A stretch of DNA of 64,000 bases, taken from Acidobacteriota bacterium. Its GTDB lineage: Bacteria; Acidobacteriota; Terriglobia; Terriglobales; SCQP01. Within the stretch, counting starts at the first letter, position 1. Each line of letters opens with the position of its first letter. This document shows positions 51,671 to 60,504 of this stretch, piece after piece. The stretch spans positions 41,534-105,533 of the forward strand of contig DAIDIE010000009.1 in NCBI GenBank assembly GCA_027459505.1. Direction: 5' to 3'. Under the pieces are notes generated by a model. The model ran no database searches. It had not been told where the DNA came from and saw only the letters and a program-made list of their open reading frames with translations. The translations under genes and the position numbers were made by a program.

Positions 51671-52962
51671 TATCTCTTCGTCTCTACCAATCTCACCTGC
51701 GCAATAAACGCCACCGGGCTGCCGTCGATGGTTGCCGGCCGGAAGCGCCAATGAGCCACGGTCGCCAACGCCTGCTGCCGCCATTTCCTGAAGTTTCTGG
51801 CGGTGGGCGCGTGGTACCAGCGGGCAAAGGTAACGCCGGTAACGGTTCCCCGGCGGCCGATCACATAGCGAATCTCCGCCCAACCGCGTTTGTTGGTTTC
51901 ATTCCCCAACCGGCTATGACGAGGCAGCGGAACCAGCGCCGGTTCCGGCTGGCTGACTTTGCGGCCTGCTGGAACGTAAGTTCCGGTCGGCCTCCAGTTG
52001 CCCGGGTAGTTCACCGGCTGCGGAGAAAACGGCCTTTCCATCGGAGTGAAAGTGAAGTCAATTGCGTCAGACACCGCAACCGGCTTGCCGTCACATTGTG
52101 CGGGACGAAAGCGCCACTTTCGGACGGCCATGATTGCGCTCTGGTCGAGTATGTATCCGAGGCCCTTCATGATCTGAATATCGTGGGCGCGGCCGTCGGT
52201 CCCCAAGGTAACCTCCAGACTGACCTCGCCACCGATATGCATCGCAAGCGCACGCCCAGAATAGTGAGGAGACTCCGTTGAAACCCGTTTCCCCAGTACC
52301 GGGTGCCTGCACGGCGGGATGGCGGGCGCGGTGGCATAGATGGTGCGTCCTGGATCGGAGGGCGGTCCTTCTCGTAAGATATCCCGGCCCCGTGGGTCCA
52401 CTAATTCCGGGGTTGATGCCCCCGCGCTCCACACGACTGAGCCAGACTGGTACCAGCCTCGTCCATAAACCTTTTTTGCAGTGACCAGCAGCCGGTCGCA
52501 TAACGCCGTCAGTTGTCCGCGGCTGAGTGCGGCTACCTGCGCGGCTGTCATGGTCACCCGCAGAACCACCGGTTCGCCCAGCTCGATAAACGTGGGATCC
52601 TGCATGAAGCGCGGGTCGGAGGGCGCCGCCACTGCCCGTACTCCGTCTATTTCCCAGCTTTTCTCATGCACCTGCACCCCTTGAACCTTGATTGCCCCCA
52701 GTGTCCAGCTATTGCGCGGATAGTCCGCCAGGGCACGCCCTAAAGCGTCGTAGGCCAGGTGGTCGGACGCGTAAAAGCCGCGGATAAAACAGACCTGCTT
52801 GTGGCAGAGCTTGTGGAGTCGTTTCTCGATTCGCTTTTGTTGCTGCCGGAGCTGGGCTTCAGTAACCGCCGGCGAAGTGCTTTGGGCGCGCGCCAGGCAA
52901 GCCAGACCCAATACGCAAGCGAAAGAAACTACCGAAAGCCGGGCGCAGACGTGTGACAGCAT
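51670..52962 (-). CDS. Exported protein with two TonB C-terminal-like domains
   Basis: 430 residues from the ATG at 52962, giving a signal peptide (MLSHVCARLSVVSFACVLGL, ending ARAQ). A helical region with many Gln, Lys and Cys residues follows, then a first TonB_C-like domain (GGEVSLEVTLGTDGRAHDIQIMKGLG pattern, MAVRKWRFRPAQCDGKPV) and a second (AEIRYVIGRRGTVTGVTFARW, ALATVAHWRFRPATIDGSPV). No membrane anchor of the TonB type is seen, so an energy-transducing role is doubtful. Terminated by repeat copy 5. Confidence 0.82.
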   Translation of the reverse strand: MLSHVCARLSVVSFACVLGLACLARAQSTSPAVTEAQLRQQQKRIEKRLHKLCHKQVCFIRGFYASDHLAYDALGRALADYPRNSWTLGAIKVQGVQVHEKSWEIDGVRAVAAPSDPRFMQDPTFIELGEPVVLRVTMTAAQVAALSRGQLTALCDRLLVTAKKVYGRGWYQSGSVVWSAGASTPELVDPRGRDILREGPPSDPGRTIYATAPAIPPCRHPVLGKRVSTESPHYSGRALAMHIGGEVSLEVTLGTDGRAHDIQIMKGLGYILDQSAIMAVRKWRFRPAQCDGKPVAVSDAIDFTFTPMERPFSPQPVNYPGNWRPTGTYVPAGRKVSQPEPALVPLPRHSRLGNETNKRGWAEIRYVIGRRGTVTGVTFARWYHAPTARNFRKWRQQALATVAHWRFRPATIDGSPVAFIAQVRLVETKR

Positions 52963-53032
52963 ACCTGCAAGAGTGTAGTGATTTTGCCGTTGGGTGTCCA
53001 ATGAAGTCTGTAGATTTTCCGCTCAGGGTCAC

Positions 53033-53038
53033 TATACT
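53033..53038 (+). promoter_or_regulatory. Possible -10 box (TATACT)
   Basis: TATACT 33 bases before the chosen start of the small lipoprotein gene. -35 not clear. Confidence 0.35.
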
Positions 53039-53070
53039 AAGCCAGAGTGAAATCCAGGGAGGCTGAAGAG

Positions 53071-53517
53071 TTGAACGCGAACGCTTGTGTTAACACCCGC
53101 CGCCTCGGCGTATTCACGTTGGTTGTGGCCTCGGCGCTGCTGCTGGTGTCGTGCAACTCCAGCAAGGATGTCGCCTTGGCGGAAGCGGGCGTGACGCAAT
53201 TCCACGCGCAATTTGATCAAGGCCATTTCCCGTCCATGTATGCGGCCTCTGATACCCTTCTGCGCGGAACGAATAGTGAAGCGAAATTCGCGGCCTTTCT
53301 TGATGCCGTGTACCGCAAGCTCGGCCCAGTCCGAAGCTCCTCGCTCAAGGGGTGGAATATCAACTGGCATACGGGAACCGGCGAAACCGTCGCACTGACC
53401 TATCAGACCGGCTTCTCCTATGGCTCGGGCACTGAGCACTTTCTCTGGCACATCAGCAATCACCATGCCACCCTCGTGGGCTATCACATCAATTCCGATG
53501 ATCTGGTACTGAAGTGA
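53071..53517 (+). CDS. Small lipoprotein, DUF4019-like
   Basis: 148 residues from TTG 53071, chosen because GGGAGG lies 8 bases upstream and the signal becomes clean, with lipobox LLVSC (Cys28); a GTG at 53047 is the alternative. The mature part (FHAQFDQGHFPSMYAASDTL, then a beta-rich C-terminus GTEHFLWHISNHHATLVGY) resembles NTF2/DUF4019-like exported proteins. Function unknown. A repeat copy begins 8 bases after the stop. Confidence 0.75.
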   Translation: MNANACVNTRRLGVFTLVVASALLLVSCNSSKDVALAEAGVTQFHAQFDQGHFPSMYAASDTLLRGTNSEAKFAAFLDAVYRKLGPVRSSSLKGWNINWHTGTGETVALTYQTGFSYGSGTEHFLWHISNHHATLVGYHINSDDLVLK

Positions 53518-53524
53518 CCAGAAC

Positions 53525-53764
53525 GAGCCAGGGTCGAGTCGAACTGGTTTCGAGTTCGAGACCGCTGGCCGAAGTGACAGCAAAGGTCTGGGGTTGGCTT
53601 TAGTTCCCGCACCGCTGTTGTGTGATGAACTCGGGCTAGTAAAGCTCGGCTATCCCGCGTGAGCTTCGGCCGGGGACCCCATTACTGCACCGCGCAACGT
53701 AGGGTTGAATGGCCGGGTGGGGCTGCTCTACCGAAGCGCGTGGAATGACGGCGGCCGTGCCGCC
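53525..53764 (+). repeat. Dispersed intergenic repeat, copy 3 (near full-length)
   Basis: 240 bases from GAGCCAGGGTCGAGTCGAAC to GGCCGTGCCGCC. The middle part, GTTGTGTGATGAACTCGGGC then TAGTAAAGCTCGGC, is shared with copy 4. Separates the small lipoprotein from the export operon. Confidence 0.9.
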
Positions 53765-53784
53765 TCCACTAATGTCCCCAGGCT

Positions 53785-53793
53785 TGCTATGAT
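53785..53793 (+). promoter_or_regulatory. Extended -10 promoter of the export operon (TGCTATGAT)
   Basis: TG-N-TATGAT places the start site near 53799-53801, only ~5 bases before the ATG at 53805. No ribosome site is present. A leaderless or near-leaderless mRNA is likely. Confidence 0.55.
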
Positions 53794-53804
53794 CCTGCTA
53801 GCCG

Positions 53805-55019
53805 ATGACCAAACTCCACAGAGTCCGCCTCGTGCTGTTGCTGGTCCTTGTGGGAGCGCAGCCTGGCCGTACGGCAGCCTCCACACGGCAGCGAGCCGCT
53901 GTTGTTCACGCTCAATGGGGATGGCTCAAGCCGGCCACGTTGCGCCTGACGGGGAAGCTCGAGGCGGCCCAATTCGTCAACATATCGACTCCAGAGCTCC
54001 AGGGTGGCTTCTATTCGCTGCGATTGACCTATCTGGCCGCCAACGCCTCTGGCGTCAAGCGGGGGCAGCTCATCGCCGCATTCGACTCCACGCAGCAACA
54101 GGAAAACGCGCGCGGCGCGAAATCACAGTACGAGCAGCTTAGCCTCCAGGTGGCCGAGCAGATCGCAAAAAACCGGGCCAACGCTCAACAGCGGGCGCAA
54201 GACCTGAGTGCCGCTGAAGCGGCGTTGGAAAAGACCCGTCTCGAACTGCGAAAGGCGCCTATCCTGGGCACCATCCAAATCGGCTGGGACCGTGCTCAGG
54301 AAAGCGCGGAAGAGGCGCATCTGGCCGCTGTGAAAAAAATGAATCTCCTCCAGGCCGCTTCCGATGCCGCCAAGCTGAAAATCCTGGAGATCAAGCGCGG
54401 TCGTCAACACCAGATCTGGTTGCGCTCCCGCCGCAACCTCGACATCATGCAGGTGCGTGCACCCATAGATGGTTATTTGTCGTTGCAGCCCTCGCTGAGC
54501 GCTTCGGGAATCGGACTTCCAGCGGTGGGCCAGCAGTTAGTGTCCGGCCAGCCCCTCGCTCGTATCTACGACATTCGTACGATGAATGTGCGGGCTGACG
54601 TGAATCAGGTGGACCACCCGCGCCTGCATCCTGGTGAGCGCGTGGAGGTCCGCTTCGACACCTACCCGGGTTTGGTCCTGCCAGCTCGCTTGATCTCCGA
54701 ATCCACGGTTGCAACCGCCGCCCAGGGGAGTCCCGTACGGAGCTTTGTCGCGCTGTTCCAAATGGACCAACCCGATCCGCGGCTGCTGCCGGACTTGTCG
54801 GCCGCTGTAGACGTTACGCTGCCCGCGACTCAAGCCGTGCTTGTGCCCCGCGCCGCCGTTCACTTCAATGCGGAAAGCGGCGCTGCTTGGGTAACGCTGC
54901 GCAGTCATGGCGGAACACGCTCCCAGCCAGTCATCATCGCCAACTATGATCGCAATAACGTGGCTGTCAGTGCGGGACTGCGTCCTGGCGACGCCGTTAT
55001 AGTGGAGGGCCGTCCGTGA
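53805..55019 (+). CDS. HlyD-family periplasmic adaptor, first of three
   Basis: 404 residues with an N-terminal signal or anchor (VRLVLLLVLVGAQPG). The layout is lipoyl half-motif (TLRLTGKLEAAQFVNISTPE), a coiled-coil hairpin of ~150 residues rich in Gln/Ala/Leu, second lipoyl half (IMQVRAPIDGYL) and beta-barrel (GERVEVRFDTYPGLVLPARL), membrane-proximal domain and the terminal GDAVIVEG. Such adaptors link an inner-membrane transporter to TolC. It overlaps the next gene by 4 bases (GTGA). Confidence 0.87.
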   Translation: MTKLHRVRLVLLLVLVGAQPGRTAASTRQRAAVVHAQWGWLKPATLRLTGKLEAAQFVNISTPELQGGFYSLRLTYLAANASGVKRGQLIAAFDSTQQQENARGAKSQYEQLSLQVAEQIAKNRANAQQRAQDLSAAEAALEKTRLELRKAPILGTIQIGWDRAQESAEEAHLAAVKKMNLLQAASDAAKLKILEIKRGRQHQIWLRSRRNLDIMQVRAPIDGYLSLQPSLSASGIGLPAVGQQLVSGQPLARIYDIRTMNVRADVNQVDHPRLHPGERVEVRFDTYPGLVLPARLISESTVATAAQGSPVRSFVALFQMDQPDPRLLPDLSAAVDVTLPATQAVLVPRAAVHFNAESGAAWVTLRSHGGTRSQPVIIANYDRNNVAVSAGLRPGDAVIVEGRP

Positions 55020-56311
55020 CTTCCCGCGCAATTCGGCGAATCGTGATTGGACTGGCGCTTGCCGTTATTTCCGCCATTTTGGCCGGCGGCTGGTTCCATT
55101 GGCGATCTCGCCCGCGGACCTTGCTTCCCCTGGCCACCGTTCGGCAAGGCGATTTTAGGGTCCTTGTCCCCTTGCGCGGCCGCTTGGTTGCCCTGCGCCG
55201 TGTCCGCTTGCGTGCCCCGCTCGTTTGGAATGGCCTCACCATTGTTTATCTGGTCCCGGCGGGTACGAGAGTTCGCGCTGGCGACGTTGTCGTTCGCTTT
55301 GATACGACTCAGGACAGAAAGCAGATTACCGAGGACCTCGCCAGACTCAAGCAGGCGCAGTCCGCCCTGGACCAAGCTGTCGCGCAAGCTCAGATCACCA
55401 CAGGCCAGGACAGGATCACCATCGCGGACCAGGAGCGAGATCTCCAGTCAGCCCGGCTGGAAGCCTCGAAGGCCGCCATCCTCAGCCCTATCCAGGGCGC
55501 CGAGGACGAGCTCGATGTCACCGTTGACGCGAAAAAGCTCAAAACCGCGCACGCGCTGCTGCTGCTGCACCAGCGTTCCAGTGACGCAAGCATTGCTTTC
55601 TTCCGGCGCGCTCGGGATTACGCACGTACCCAGCTCGAACTGACGCGTAAAACTCTGCGCCAACTAGTCCTGACCGCGCCTGGTTCCGGTATTGCAACCA
55701 TTGACTCCAATATGAGAAGGATTGGCGCCGAGCCGTGGCGTCCCGGCGACAATGCCTTTCCGGGGCAAGTGATTGCCGAGATTCCTGATCTCACTAGCCT
55801 GAGAATGCGTGGCAACCTCTCCGAGCTCGATCGTGGACGGATTCAGGCCGGCGCCCCCGTGCTGCTTCACGTGGATAGTTTGCCGGGCCATATCTTCCGC
55901 GGCCACATTGAAACCACTTCGCCGGTGCCCATCGTTGAATATGGGGGGGGATCCTCTCACCTGGTGTTTCAGGCGCTCGCCAGATTTAAGCAGGACGGCG
56001 CCGGCCTGTTACCCGGCATGCGAGGCACCATGGATGTCGTGGTCAATCGCATTCCCGCTTGCCTCATCGTGCCCGCGGGCGCCGTTTTTACCAGAAATGC
56101 TCAATCGCTGATCTACTTGGTCAAATCGCGCTCCATTCGCCCTGTCGCCGTGCGCGTTTTAGCTACCAGGCCCGACGCCGTCGCGATTGCACCTCTCAGC
56201 CCCGGCGCCGTCGCGCCGGGAATGGCGGTGGCTCTGCGTGATCCCTATCGTGTTCCCGCGCGACCCGCCGCCATTTCTCCCGCTCTTAAGCCAGGTGGTG
56301 CTCAACCATGA
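55016..56311 (+). CDS. HlyD-family periplasmic adaptor, second of three
   Basis: 431 residues from GTG 55016. One N-terminal membrane anchor (residues ~7-28, VIGLALAVISAILAGG). The same architecture as the first adaptor: LVPLRGRLVALRRVRLRAPL, a ~150-residue coiled coil with RKQITEDLARLKQAQ and LEASKAAILSPIQGAEDEL, lipoyl-like LTAPGSGIATID, barrel GAPVLLHVDSLPGHIFRGHI and a C-terminal LIVPAGAVF. It overlaps the next gene by 4 bases (ATGA). Sequence identity to the other two adaptors is low, so it is not a recent duplicate. Confidence 0.87.
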   Translation: MTSRAIRRIVIGLALAVISAILAGGWFHWRSRPRTLLPLATVRQGDFRVLVPLRGRLVALRRVRLRAPLVWNGLTIVYLVPAGTRVRAGDVVVRFDTTQDRKQITEDLARLKQAQSALDQAVAQAQITTGQDRITIADQERDLQSARLEASKAAILSPIQGAEDELDVTVDAKKLKTAHALLLLHQRSSDASIAFFRRARDYARTQLELTRKTLRQLVLTAPGSGIATIDSNMRRIGAEPWRPGDNAFPGQVIAEIPDLTSLRMRGNLSELDRGRIQAGAPVLLHVDSLPGHIFRGHIETTSPVPIVEYGGGSSHLVFQALARFKQDGAGLLPGMRGTMDVVVNRIPACLIVPAGAVFTRNAQSLIYLVKSRSIRPVAVRVLATRPDAVAIAPLSPGAVAPGMAVALRDPYRVPARPAAISPALKPGGAQP

Positions 56312-57555
56312 GCCGGCGCTGGATTGCGATACTCGCCGGGCTTGCAATTCTGGCCGCCGGCGCAGGCTTGATTGTCAAAATGGAGCGTTTGGGCGATGCT
56401 TCGCTTTCCGTGCCCACGGCAGTTGTCAAAGTGGGGGACGTGCGGCTGGTCTGTTACCTGAAAGGTGTTGCTCAGGGAGCGGCCACCCAAGTTATAACAG
56501 TGCCAATGGTAGCGGGCGGGGACCTCACTTTGACCAAGCTGCTGCCCACCGGGGTTCGCGTGCGCCCCGGAGAGATTGTCGCCGCCTTCGATCCCAGTGC
56601 GGAAGCCTCTGCATGGCATCAGGCGCAAGCCGATCTTGCCGCTGCCATGCAGAAGGTTTCGCAAGCGCAGGATGACGCCGCCGCGCAAACGCTCAAGATG
56701 CGGGATCAATTAACGCAGGCGCGCGCCGCGGTGCTCACAGCGGAATGGAGTATCAAGGAAAATCCGGTTCTTCCCGCCATTGAAGCCAAAAATAATACGC
56801 TACGTCTTCAGGCCGCGCGGGAGCGCCTGCTCCGTGAAGAACAGGAAGTTTCCGGCACGCAAAACAACGCCTCCGCTGAGATTGCCAACCAACTTGCCAC
56901 CGAGGCAAAAGCGCGTTTCGAAGCGGCTTCCGCCCAACACGCCATCCAGGCCATGACCCTGCGCGCTCATGTGAGCGGCTACGTTCAGGTCATGCCGAAT
57001 CAGGGCGGCTATTTCTTTCCCTCGGTGGTTGGCGCAAATACCCCCCCGTTTCAGGCAGGTGACAAGGCAAGAGCGGGGGCCCTGGTGGCGGAAATCCCGG
57101 ATCAGAGCGGTATGGAGATTGATGCACAGTCAAGCGAGGCCGATCTCGGCTATCTCGCCGCCGGGGAAAGCGCGGTGGTGCAGTTTCCCGCGCTCCCTGG
57201 CCGCATCTTTGCCGCCCGAGTCATTTCTGTCGGCGGGTTGACCGGTCCGCCGTCAAATCGCCATGCCGACGTTCATCTCCGGCTTGACCAGGTGCGCCAA
57301 AAACTGAAGGTCGGCATGAGCGCGCTGGCGGCGATTACTACCAGTGTCCGGGAACACGCGCTCTGGATACCTTCCGCGGCGGTCTTTCAAAACGCTACCG
57401 GTAGCTTTGTTTATGTCCCCCACCGCAACGGCTTTGTGATGCAACCCGTAAAGGTGCTTCTACAGGCCGGAGGGCGCGCCGCCATTGCCGGCTTGTACGC
57501 CGGCCAACGCGTCGCTTTGGCCGATCCGGCGACGGCCGGGGGGCGGCAGCCGTGA
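56308..57555 (+). CDS. HlyD-family periplasmic adaptor, third of three
   Basis: 415 residues; N-terminal membrane anchor (WIAILAGLAILAAGAGLIV). A lipoyl/barrel layout is visible with VRLVCYLKGVAQGAATQVIT, a coiled-coil of ~140 residues, MTLRAHVSGYVQVMPNQGG, then GESAVVQFPALPGRIFAARV and LWIPSAAVF. It has the largest insertion between lipoyl and barrel (ending PPFQAGDKARAGALVAEIPD). It overlaps the permease start by 4 bases (GTGA). The three adaptors may form a mixed hexamer or different connectors. Confidence 0.87.
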   Translation: MSRRWIAILAGLAILAAGAGLIVKMERLGDASLSVPTAVVKVGDVRLVCYLKGVAQGAATQVITVPMVAGGDLTLTKLLPTGVRVRPGEIVAAFDPSAEASAWHQAQADLAAAMQKVSQAQDDAAAQTLKMRDQLTQARAAVLTAEWSIKENPVLPAIEAKNNTLRLQAARERLLREEQEVSGTQNNASAEIANQLATEAKARFEAASAQHAIQAMTLRAHVSGYVQVMPNQGGYFFPSVVGANTPPFQAGDKARAGALVAEIPDQSGMEIDAQSSEADLGYLAAGESAVVQFPALPGRIFAARVISVGGLTGPPSNRHADVHLRLDQVRQKLKVGMSALAAITTSVREHALWIPSAAVFQNATGSFVYVPHRNGFVMQPVKVLLQAGGRAAIAGLYAGQRVALADPATAGGRQP

Positions 57556-58850
57556 ACCTTCTTACTCGGCAGCAGTCCTCTCCGCCGCTGGCCTCGGCTG
57601 GCCGCCTCCGCCGCCTCTGGGCTTCTGATATTGTCCTTGCCTGGGAAAACCTGCGCACCCGCAAGGCGCGTACCTTGCTGACCGCTTTGGGCATCATTTT
57701 CGGCGTTGGCGCGGTAATCGCCATGCTGGCCATCGCCGCCGGCGCCCGTTCGGAATCGCTGCGCGTCATCGAGGATATGGGGCTTCACAATCTCTTGATC
57801 AGTTCCATTCCCGCCTCTTCCAAGATGGAGTTTCAGCAGCGCCGCCGCATCACTCCCGGGCTGACCATGGATGACGTTCGTGTCCTGCAAAGTAGCGTTC
57901 CCGGCCTGCGGTGGATCTCGCCACGGCGTGGCCTGCATCCGGTCAGCACGATCCCTGCCTCTTCTCATAATCCACCGGCGGTGGACGGCGTCCCTCCTGT
58001 CTATCTCAGGATTCATCATCTGCACCTGTTGCAAGGGCGCTTTTTCGATGCCGTTGACGATGCCTTCAGCGCGCCGGTCTGCGTTCTCGGTGGTGACGCC
58101 AAGATCAATCTTTTCGGATATGGCGATGTGGTCGGCCAGTGGCTGAAAGTCAATGACACATGGCTCCGCATCATTGGAGTGCTCGGCCCTCGCGGTGCGC
58201 CGGGTGGCGGCATCGCCGGTCAGGAGGATTGGGATAACACTGTCTACGTTCCTTTGAACTCCTTCGATAATCGTTTTTGGGATACCAGCGGGGCCTTCAA
58301 GGACCCATTGGACGCGGTCGACATCGCTCTCCGCTCCCGCGCCAGCAGCGTTCAGGCCGCCCGCGTTGTCACCACCATCCTCAACCAGCGGCACCATGGG
58401 GCCGGCGATTTCAAACTCGTCGTTCCCGCCAAACTATTGCGACAGCGGCAACGAACACAGCGGATTTTCACCTTGGTGATGGTGGCGATTGCCGCAATCT
58501 CGCTGTTGGTCGGCGGCATCGGCATCATGAATATTGTTTTGGCCGCCGTCATGGAGCGTACCCACGAGATTGGCGTCCGGCGCGCCGCGGGCGCGCGCCG
58601 CGCCGATATCACCAGGCAGTTTTTGATGGAATCGGTCCTGATCTCGGTGGCTGGTGGCGCTGCCGGTGTCGCCTTTGGATGGATGCTGGCGCTGTTCATT
58701 GCCCGCGCGGCGGGTTGGGCAACGATCGTCACTCTTCCCTCCGTTGCGATCGCGTTCGGTGTCTCCGTTCTTGTCGGTCTGCTCTTTGGCGTTTATCCCG
58801 CGCGTAAAGCCGCCATGATCGACCCTATCGAGGCCTTACGTCATGAATAA
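57552..58850 (+). CDS. MacB/FtsX-type ABC permease without ATPase domain
   Basis: 432 residues from GTG 57552. One N-terminal helix (TLLTALGIIFGVGAVIAMLAI), a periplasmic MacB-like domain of ~250 residues, then three helices with the FtsX motif region RTHEIGVRRAAGARRADI and VYPARKAAMIDPIEALRHE. This is the transmembrane part of MacB; the nucleotide-binding domain is missing, and no ABC ATPase gene is in the window. It must use a separate ATPase elsewhere. It overlaps the TolC gene start by 8 bases. Confidence 0.92.
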   Translation: MNLLTRQQSSPPLASAGRLRRLWASDIVLAWENLRTRKARTLLTALGIIFGVGAVIAMLAIAAGARSESLRVIEDMGLHNLLISSIPASSKMEFQQRRRITPGLTMDDVRVLQSSVPGLRWISPRRGLHPVSTIPASSHNPPAVDGVPPVYLRIHHLHLLQGRFFDAVDDAFSAPVCVLGGDAKINLFGYGDVVGQWLKVNDTWLRIIGVLGPRGAPGGGIAGQEDWDNTVYVPLNSFDNRFWDTSGAFKDPLDAVDIALRSRASSVQAARVVTTILNQRHHGAGDFKLVVPAKLLRQRQRTQRIFTLVMVAIAAISLLVGGIGIMNIVLAAVMERTHEIGVRRAAGARRADITRQFLMESVLISVAGGAAGVAFGWMLALFIARAAGWATIVTLPSVAIAFGVSVLVGLLFGVYPARKAAMIDPIEALRHE

Positions 58851-60504
58851 GTACCGTTTGGGCGGACCCAGCCCTGGTGTGTTCGCCACCGTTGTGTTCC
58901 TGCTGGTCACCGCCTCTAGCGCGCTGGCGCAGCAGCTCCCCTGGGCAAGGTTCCGGCCCCTGCCCATTCGTCTCCGCCCCATTGCCGGTCTGCGCGCCCG
59001 CGTCCACAACGGCGAGTTGCATCTGCGCTTGCGCGATTTCCTGCGGTTGGTGCTCACCAACGATCCCGGCATCCAGGTCATGCGCCTGCAGGTGGTGGGG
59101 AGCCATGCCCAGGTAACCAGCGCGCGCGCCGCCTTTGACCCGTCCATGGACGTAAACTTCGATACCCAGCGCAGCACCAGCCCCGCCACCACCGCGCTGG
59201 CGGGCGCGCCCACCGCCAGCACGCTGCTGCAAAACTCCGCCATCAATTTCAGGCAGCTCCTGCCCTGGGGCCAGGACGTGTCCATTGGCTTCACCGCCAC
59301 GCGCAACTCCAATAACAGCAGTTTTAGCCTTTTGAACCCCAGTATCAGCAGCGGCCTCGATTTTGATCTGCGGCAATCGCTGTTGCAAAACTGGAACAAC
59401 ATCCAGAATCGCGCTCCCCTCCGCCAGGCGGAATACGCCTGGTTCGCCGCCGGCCAGACCACACGCGCGCAGATCGCCGATCAGTTGATCGCCGCGGCTC
59501 GCGACTACTGGAGTGCGGTGCAGGCCTCCCGGAACATTGATCTGGTGAGGCAGGCCCTCGGTTTCGACCAGAAGAACTACGCGCTTGACCGCCGCAAACT
59601 CAAATTGGGCGCGATCGCGCTTCCGGACATTTATCCAACTGAGGCGCAGGTTGCCGAGGACAAGGTCAACCTTCTAAACGCAGAGTACGCCTACAAGTTG
59701 GCGCTGTTACCCGTTCGCCGTGAGATCGGGGCCGATCTGTTGCCTGCTACCCGTAACCTGCGAATTGTCCTCGATGACCGGCCCTCGGCCGCGAGCGCCG
59801 TTTCCCTCGGTACGGTCGATATCGAAGCTGCTATCGCCTCCGCCCTCAGAAGCCGCCCCGAACTGGCGGCGAGCGAAGCGCAACTCCGCCAGGATGCGCT
59901 CAGCGTTCGCCTTGGTAAAGATCAGTTCAAACCCAAATTGAACCTCGATCTCTCCTATTCCGCCTCCGGCGTGGCCGGCGATACCTTGCTATCCGGTTCC
60001 AGCCTGGGCACTGGCGCCGTGAGTAACCTCGGGCTCGCCAGTTCGCTTGCCCAGCTTTTCGGCTTTTCCGCTCCCACCTACGGCGTTAGCCTGAGCTTGC
60101 ATTTGCCATTCCGTAACAGTGCGGCCCAGGCGCAGTTGGCCCAAGCCCTTGTCAGCCGCAACATCGATCGTTACAACCAGCGCAGGGAGCGCCAGCAGGT
60201 CGTCGATGATGTCACCGGGGCGGCGATCCACTTGCAGGCCGCACTAGCCGCCGTACAGGCTGCCCGCATCGCCCGCGATTACATGCGGAAAAACGTTGCT
60301 GGTGAAGAGCAGAAGTACCGTTTGGGCAGCATCACCATTGAGTTGGTTCTGCAGGCGCAGCGGCAGCTAACTACCGCTGAAAATACCTTGCTGAACGCCA
60401 GAATTGATTATGAGGTGGCACGCCTCCAATGGGAGCGTGCCACCTGGACACTGCTGCCTGGCCTCGGGCTGCACTTCGCTCCCCTGGGCGGCGGTAAGGA
60501 ATAG
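58843..60504 (+). CDS. TolC-family outer membrane channel
   Basis: 553 residues. N-terminal signal (VFATVVFLLVTASSALAQQ). Two internally similar OEP halves contain the family helices: LHLRLRDFLRLVLTNDPGIQ, RQAEYAWFAAGQTTRAQIADQLIAAARDYWSAV and the second half LRSRPELAASEAQLRQDALSV up to NARIDYEVARLQWERATWTLLP. It would trimerise into the outer-membrane exit duct for the preceding permease and adaptors. Its stop at 60504 is 3 bases before repeat copy 4. Confidence 0.92.
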   Translation: MNKYRLGGPSPGVFATVVFLLVTASSALAQQLPWARFRPLPIRLRPIAGLRARVHNGELHLRLRDFLRLVLTNDPGIQVMRLQVVGSHAQVTSARAAFDPSMDVNFDTQRSTSPATTALAGAPTASTLLQNSAINFRQLLPWGQDVSIGFTATRNSNNSSFSLLNPSISSGLDFDLRQSLLQNWNNIQNRAPLRQAEYAWFAAGQTTRAQIADQLIAAARDYWSAVQASRNIDLVRQALGFDQKNYALDRRKLKLGAIALPDIYPTEAQVAEDKVNLLNAEYAYKLALLPVRREIGADLLPATRNLRIVLDDRPSAASAVSLGTVDIEAAIASALRSRPELAASEAQLRQDALSVRLGKDQFKPKLNLDLSYSASGVAGDTLLSGSSLGTGAVSNLGLASSLAQLFGFSAPTYGVSLSLHLPFRNSAAQAQLAQALVSRNIDRYNQRRERQQVVDDVTGAAIHLQAALAAVQAARIARDYMRKNVAGEEQKYRLGSITIELVLQAQRQLTTAENTLLNARIDYEVARLQWERATWTLLPGLGLHFAPLGGGKE

